Of a stretch of 18,462 bases of DNA, positions 15,145 to 18,462 are shown piece by piece (within the stretch, counting starts at the first letter, position 1; the number at the start of each line of letters is the position of its first letter). A model generated the notes under the pieces. That model was not told where the DNA came from and searched no databases. It saw only the letters and a program-made list of their open reading frames with translations. The DNA is from DATARH01 sp035534535 (GTDB lineage Bacteria; Pseudomonadota; Alphaproteobacteria; ATCC43930; CGMCC-115725). The position numbers were made by a program, and so were the translations under genes. Location: NCBI GenBank assembly GCA_035534535.1, contig DATLRS010000114.1, forward strand, positions 1 through 18,462, written 5' to 3'.

Positions 15145-17574
15145 ATGGACGTACGTGATTCCAAGCCGGCGCCTCGCGACCGCAGCCCCGCCTCGGGGTC
15201 GCACCCCGGGCAAAGGACGCTGGGTGCCGACGAGTTGCGCCGGATGGACGCCTATTGGCGGGCTGCCAACTACCTGTCGGTCGGCCAGATCTATCTCTAT
15301 GACAACCCCCTGTTGCGCGAGCCGCTGACGCTGGCGCACGTCAAGCCGCTGGTGGTCGGACACTGGGGAACGACGCCGGGCCAGAATTTCATCTATGTGC
15401 ATTTGAACCGGGTCATCAAGAAGTATGATCTGGACATGTTCTATATCGCCGGTCCCGGTCATGGCGGCCCGGCGATCGTCGGCAACGTCTACCTCGAAGG
15501 CACCTGGAGCGAGGTTTATCCGAACGTCACCCAGGACGCGGCCGGGCTGAAAAAACTGTTCAAGCAATTTTCGTTCCCCGGCGGCATCTCCAGCCATGTC
15601 GCGCCGACGACACCGGGGTCGATCCACGAGGGCGGCGAATTGGGCTATTCGCTGAGCCATGCCTTCGGGGCGGCGTTCGACAACCCCGATTTGATCGTCG
15701 CCTGCGTCATCGGCGACGGCGAAGCGGAAACCGGGCCGTTGGCGACGGCGTGGCAGTCCGACAAATTGCTCGACCCGGTCAGTGACGGCGCGGTGCTGCC
15801 GATCCTGCACCTCAACGGTTACAAGATCAGCAACCCGACGATCCTGGCCCGCATCGAACACGAGGAATTGGAGCAATTCCTGCGCGGCTGCGGCTGGACG
15901 CCCTATTTCGTCGAAGGCGACGAGCCGGCGAAGATGCATGAGCTGATGGCGGCGACCTTGGAGGCGGCCATCGAGGATATAAGGCAAATCCAAAAGAACG
16001 CGCGCAACGACAATGACGCCAGCCGGCCGCGCTGGCCGATGATCGTCCTGAGGTCCCCCAAGGGCTGGACCGGGCCGAAAATAGTCGACGGCCTGCAGGT
16101 CGAGGGCACCTTCCGGTCACACCAGGTGCCGCTCCTGGTGGATCCGGCCCATCCCGAACACGTCCAGCAGCTCGAAAGCTGGATGAAAAGCTACAAGCCC
16201 GAGGAATTGTTCGATGAAGAGGGCCGGCTGATGCCGGAATTGGCCGAGCTGGCGCCGCAGGGCGACCGGCGGATGGGCGCCAACCCGCACACCAACGGCG
16301 GCATTCTGCTGCGCGACCTGAAGATGCCCGACTTCCACGTCCACGCGGTGACGGTGCCGTCGCCCGGCGCCGTCGATGGCCAGGATACGCTGGTGCTGGG
16401 CAAGTTCCTGCGCGACGTGGTCAAGCTGAACCAGGATCAGCGCAATTTCCGCGTCTTCGGTCCCGATGAGACACTCTCCAATCTGCTGGGCGCCGTTTTC
16501 GACGTCACCAACCGTCAATGGGACGCCCGCGAGGTGAAGAATGACGAATTCCTCGCGCCCGCGGGACGCGTGCTCGACTCGATGCTCAGCGAGCACCAGT
16601 GCGAGGGCTGGCTTGAAGGCTACCTGCTGACCGGACGGCACGGGCTGTTCAACAGCTACGAGGCCTTCGTCCGCATCGTCGACTCGATGTTCAGCCAGCA
16701 CGCCAAGTGGCTGAAAGTAACCTCGGAATTGCCCTGGCGGCGCAAGATCGCCTCGCTGAACTACCTGCTCGCCTCGCACGTCTGGCAGCAGGATCACAAC
16801 GGCTTCACCCACCAGGATCCGGGGTTTCTCGACCACGTCATCAACAAGAAGGCCGACATCGTGCGCGTCTACCTGCCGCCCGACGCCAACTGCCTGTTGT
16901 CGACCTTCGATCACTGTCTGCGCAGCCGGCATTACGTCAACGTCGTCGTCGCCGGCAAGCACGCGCTGCCGCAATGGCTGACGATGGACGAAGCGGTGGT
17001 GCACTGCACGCAGGGCCTCGGCATCTGGCAGTGGGCCAGCAACGACCAGAACGGCGAACCCGACGTGGTGATGGCTTGCTGCGGCGACACGCCGACGCTG
17101 GAGATCCTGGCGGCCGTGTCTATCCTGCGCCAGCATCTGCCCGAGCTGAAAATCCGCGTCATCAACGTCGTCGATCTGATGAAGCTGCAATCCGCCAGCG
17201 AGCATCCGCATGGGCTGAACGAAAACGACTACGATTCTCTCTTCACCAGGGACAAGCACATCATCTTCGGCTTTCACGGCTATTCCTCGCTGGTGCACCG
17301 GCTGACCTATCGCCGCACCAATCGCAACCTGCATGTTCGGGGCTACAAGGAAGAGGGCACGATTACCACCGCCTTCGACATGCGGGTGCAGAACGACCTC
17401 GATCGCTTTCATCTGGTGCAGGACGTCGTCGACCGCCTGCCGCATCTCGGCAGCCGGGGCGCCTATCTGAAGCAGATGGTTCGCGACAAGCTCGTCCAGC
17501 ACAAGCTGTACATCGACCAGCACGGCGAAGACCTGCCCGAGATCCGCAACTGGAAGTGGGGCGCGACCACGTGA
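15145..17574 (+). CDS. xfp: Xylulose-5-phosphate/fructose-6-phosphate phosphoketolase
   Basis: From ATG 15145 (AGAAGG about 10 bp upstream) the product is 809 residues, close to the family norm; an ATG nine codons earlier lacks a site. It is a thiamine-diphosphate enzyme that splits xylulose-5-P or fructose-6-P with phosphate into acetyl-phosphate plus glyceraldehyde-3-P or erythrose-4-P. Visible landmarks are HWGTTPGQNF (H73), IAGPGHGGPAIVGNVYLEG (H106), SSHVAPTTPGSIHEGGELGY (H151, H161), the ThDP/Mg motif IGDGEAETG (189-197) with NGYKISNPTI (224-233), and later HQDPGFLDH and the C-terminal RGYKEEGTITTAFDMRV domain. H73, H106 and H151 match the known active-site His of bifidobacterial enzymes at a constant offset of 9. 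It is divergent from glucokinase; no acetate kinase or phosphotransacetylase is in the window. Confidence 0.95.
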   Translation: MDVRDSKPAPRDRSPASGSHPGQRTLGADELRRMDAYWRAANYLSVGQIYLYDNPLLREPLTLAHVKPLVVGHWGTTPGQNFIYVHLNRVIKKYDLDMFYIAGPGHGGPAIVGNVYLEGTWSEVYPNVTQDAAGLKKLFKQFSFPGGISSHVAPTTPGSIHEGGELGYSLSHAFGAAFDNPDLIVACVIGDGEAETGPLATAWQSDKLLDPVSDGAVLPILHLNGYKISNPTILARIEHEELEQFLRGCGWTPYFVEGDEPAKMHELMAATLEAAIEDIRQIQKNARNDNDASRPRWPMIVLRSPKGWTGPKIVDGLQVEGTFRSHQVPLLVDPAHPEHVQQLESWMKSYKPEELFDEEGRLMPELAELAPQGDRRMGANPHTNGGILLRDLKMPDFHVHAVTVPSPGAVDGQDTLVLGKFLRDVVKLNQDQRNFRVFGPDETLSNLLGAVFDVTNRQWDAREVKNDEFLAPAGRVLDSMLSEHQCEGWLEGYLLTGRHGLFNSYEAFVRIVDSMFSQHAKWLKVTSELPWRRKIASLNYLLASHVWQQDHNGFTHQDPGFLDHVINKKADIVRVYLPPDANCLLSTFDHCLRSRHYVNVVVAGKHALPQWLTMDEAVVHCTQGLGIWQWASNDQNGEPDVVMACCGDTPTLEILAAVSILRQHLPELKIRVINVVDLMKLQSASEHPHGLNENDYDSLFTRDKHIIFGFHGYSSLVHRLTYRRTNRNLHVRGYKEEGTITTAFDMRVQNDLDRFHLVQDVVDRLPHLGSRGAYLKQMVRDKLVQHKLYIDQHGEDLPEIRNWKWGATT

Positions 17575-17600
17575 GAGCGGCCGCTACTGCCCGGCCGCTC
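17575..17600. terminator. Stem-loop spanning the convergent gene ends
   Basis: GAGCGGCC (17575-17582) and GGCCGCTC (17593-17600) form a perfect 8-bp GC stem with a 10-nt loop. It starts directly after the phosphoketolase TGA and contains the TAG of the opposing gene. No T-run follows on either strand. Confidence 0.5.
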
Positions 17601-18462
17601 GCGCCTTGGCGGCAGCGACCAGGCGGAACAGGCGCTCGGGGGTCATCGGCAATTCGAAAATCTCGCCGCCGAGCGGCATCAGCGCGCCGGTGAGCGCGTC
17701 GGCGAGTGCGTTGGCGATCGCCGCCGGCGCGCCGATCGTGCCGCCTTCGCCCATGCCGCGAAAGCCGCCGATCGTGGTCGGGGATTGGGTGTCGAGATGC
17801 ACGGTCTCGATCGGCGGCACCTCGCAGGCGGCCGGGACCACATAATCGGCGAAGCTGGCGGTCAGGATCTGGCCGGCCGCGTCATAGACGACCTCCTCAT
17901 AGAGCGCGGCGCCGATCCCCTGCGCGACGCCGCCATGCACCTGCCCGTCAACGATCATCGGATTGATGACGCGCCCGCAATCCTCGGCGACGACATAGCG
18001 GTCGAGCCTGACCTGATAGGTCTGCGGATCGATCTCCAAGGCAACGATATGGGTCGCCGATGTCGCGGTGCCGAAAAACGGGTCGTAGACCTTGGTGACC
18101 TCCAGTTCCTCGCGCGCGTCGCGCGGCATCCTTCCCATCTCGGAATAGACCGCGCGGGCCAACTCGCGGAAGCTTAAGGAGCGGTCGGTGCCGGCGACGA
18201 ACACTCGCCCGTCGGCGGTATCGATGTCGGCAACCGACGCTTCGAGGAGATGCGAGGCGGCGCGCAGGATTTTTTCCTTCAACAGGCGCGACGCCAGCGC
18301 CGCCGCTCCGCCGGCCAGCACAGCACTGCGGCTGGCATAGGTCCCGGTGCCGTGCGCAACGACGGCGCTGTCGCCCTGCAGGACCCGGATGTCGGCGAGG
18401 CGGGCGCCGAGTTCGTCGGCGATGACCTGCGCCAGCGTCGTCTCCAGCCCCTGGCCGTGCGA
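17584..18462 (-). CDS. Molybdenum hydroxylase large subunit (xanthine dehydrogenase/CoxL family), C-terminal part
   Basis: The frame runs open to the window edge, giving 292 residues of the C-terminal molybdopterin-binding domain. The edge begins SHGQGLETTLAQVIADELG, the GQG.ET motif of the family. Next come GTGTYASRS, the VAEDCGRVINPMIVDGQVHGG-type stretch, QGIGAALYEE and GGFRGMGEGG, whose GEGG Glu is the catalytic base of molybdenum hydroxylases. Such enzymes oxidise aldehydes, purines, aromatic heterocycles or CO with a Mo-MCD cofactor, working with [2Fe-2S] and FAD subunits that would be coded upstream, outside the window. The CoxL active-site loop is not in view, so CO dehydrogenase can be neither claimed nor excluded. 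A GTG at 18319-18321 is internal, not a start. Confidence 0.9.
   Translation of the reverse strand, partial: SHGQGLETTLAQVIADELGARLADIRVLQGDSAVVAHGTGTYASRSAVLAGGAAALASRLLKEKILRAASHLLEASVADIDTADGRVFVAGTDRSLSFRELARAVYSEMGRMPRDAREELEVTKVYDPFFGTATSATHIVALEIDPQTYQVRLDRYVVAEDCGRVINPMIVDGQVHGGVAQGIGAALYEEVVYDAAGQILTASFADYVVPAACEVPPIETVHLDTQSPTTIGGFRGMGEGGTIGAPAAIANALADALTGALMPLGGEIFELPMTPERLFRLVAAAKARAAGQ

Noticed and set aside
14926..15993. A 355-codon minus-strand open frame across the start of phosphoketolase
   Set aside because: Most of it is the antisense shadow of the phosphoketolase N-terminal half; only its last part, before the TAG, belongs to the sugar-porter remnant.
16117..17523. A 468-codon minus-strand frame opposite phosphoketolase
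   Set aside because: Antisense shadow in high-GC DNA; no recognisable motif or ribosome binding site.

Overview
The window is GC-rich, densely coded DNA from an alphaproteobacterium. This placement rests on codon bias, on REP-like palindromes of the type common in that class, on an LdtR-like MarR regulator and on the gene repertoire. I cannot name a genus. About 15 protein genes are visible, two of them cut by the window edges. No tRNA, rRNA, insertion sequence, phage gene or CRISPR array was found.

Region 1 (1-5643) looks catabolic. It holds the end of an amino-acid-type ABC substrate-binding protein, an MDR-type oxidoreductase, an NTF2-like/DUF4440 protein, a small exported protein with a pentapeptide-repeat tail (minus strand), an N-acyl-D-amino-acid deacylase-type amidohydrolase and an HpcH/HpaI-type class II aldolase. 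Two intergenic gaps carry REP-like palindromes. A strong intrinsic terminator lies just ahead of the aldolase ribosome binding site.

Region 2 (5677-13840) looks like a cell-surface/exopolysaccharide island. It contains a PEP-CTERM exported protein with a near-ideal sigma-54 promoter and an IHF-consensus site, an exosortase-A-system-type asparagine-synthase-like amidotransferase, a secreted right-handed beta-helix protein, and a translationally coupled trio (NAD-dependent sugar epimerase, FemAB/CelD-like GNAT, GT4 glycosyltransferase). A divergent MarR-family regulator is separated from the trio by an AT-rich regulatory region with a perfect 10-bp-arm dyad. No exosortase gene is in the window, so the sorting enzyme must be elsewhere.

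Region 3 (13862-18462) concerns central carbon metabolism: a glucokinase, a divergent phosphoketolase, and the C-terminal part of a molybdenum hydroxylase large subunit. Directly upstream of the glucokinase, and joined to it by a TGATG overlap, is the tail of a sugar-porter MFS transporter with an in-frame stop. This suggests that a former transporter-glucokinase operon was truncated.

The two observations most worth a second look are the sigma-54/IHF promoter of the PEP-CTERM gene and the decayed transporter fused to the glucokinase start. The perfect dyad between the sugar operon and its probable regulator comes next.
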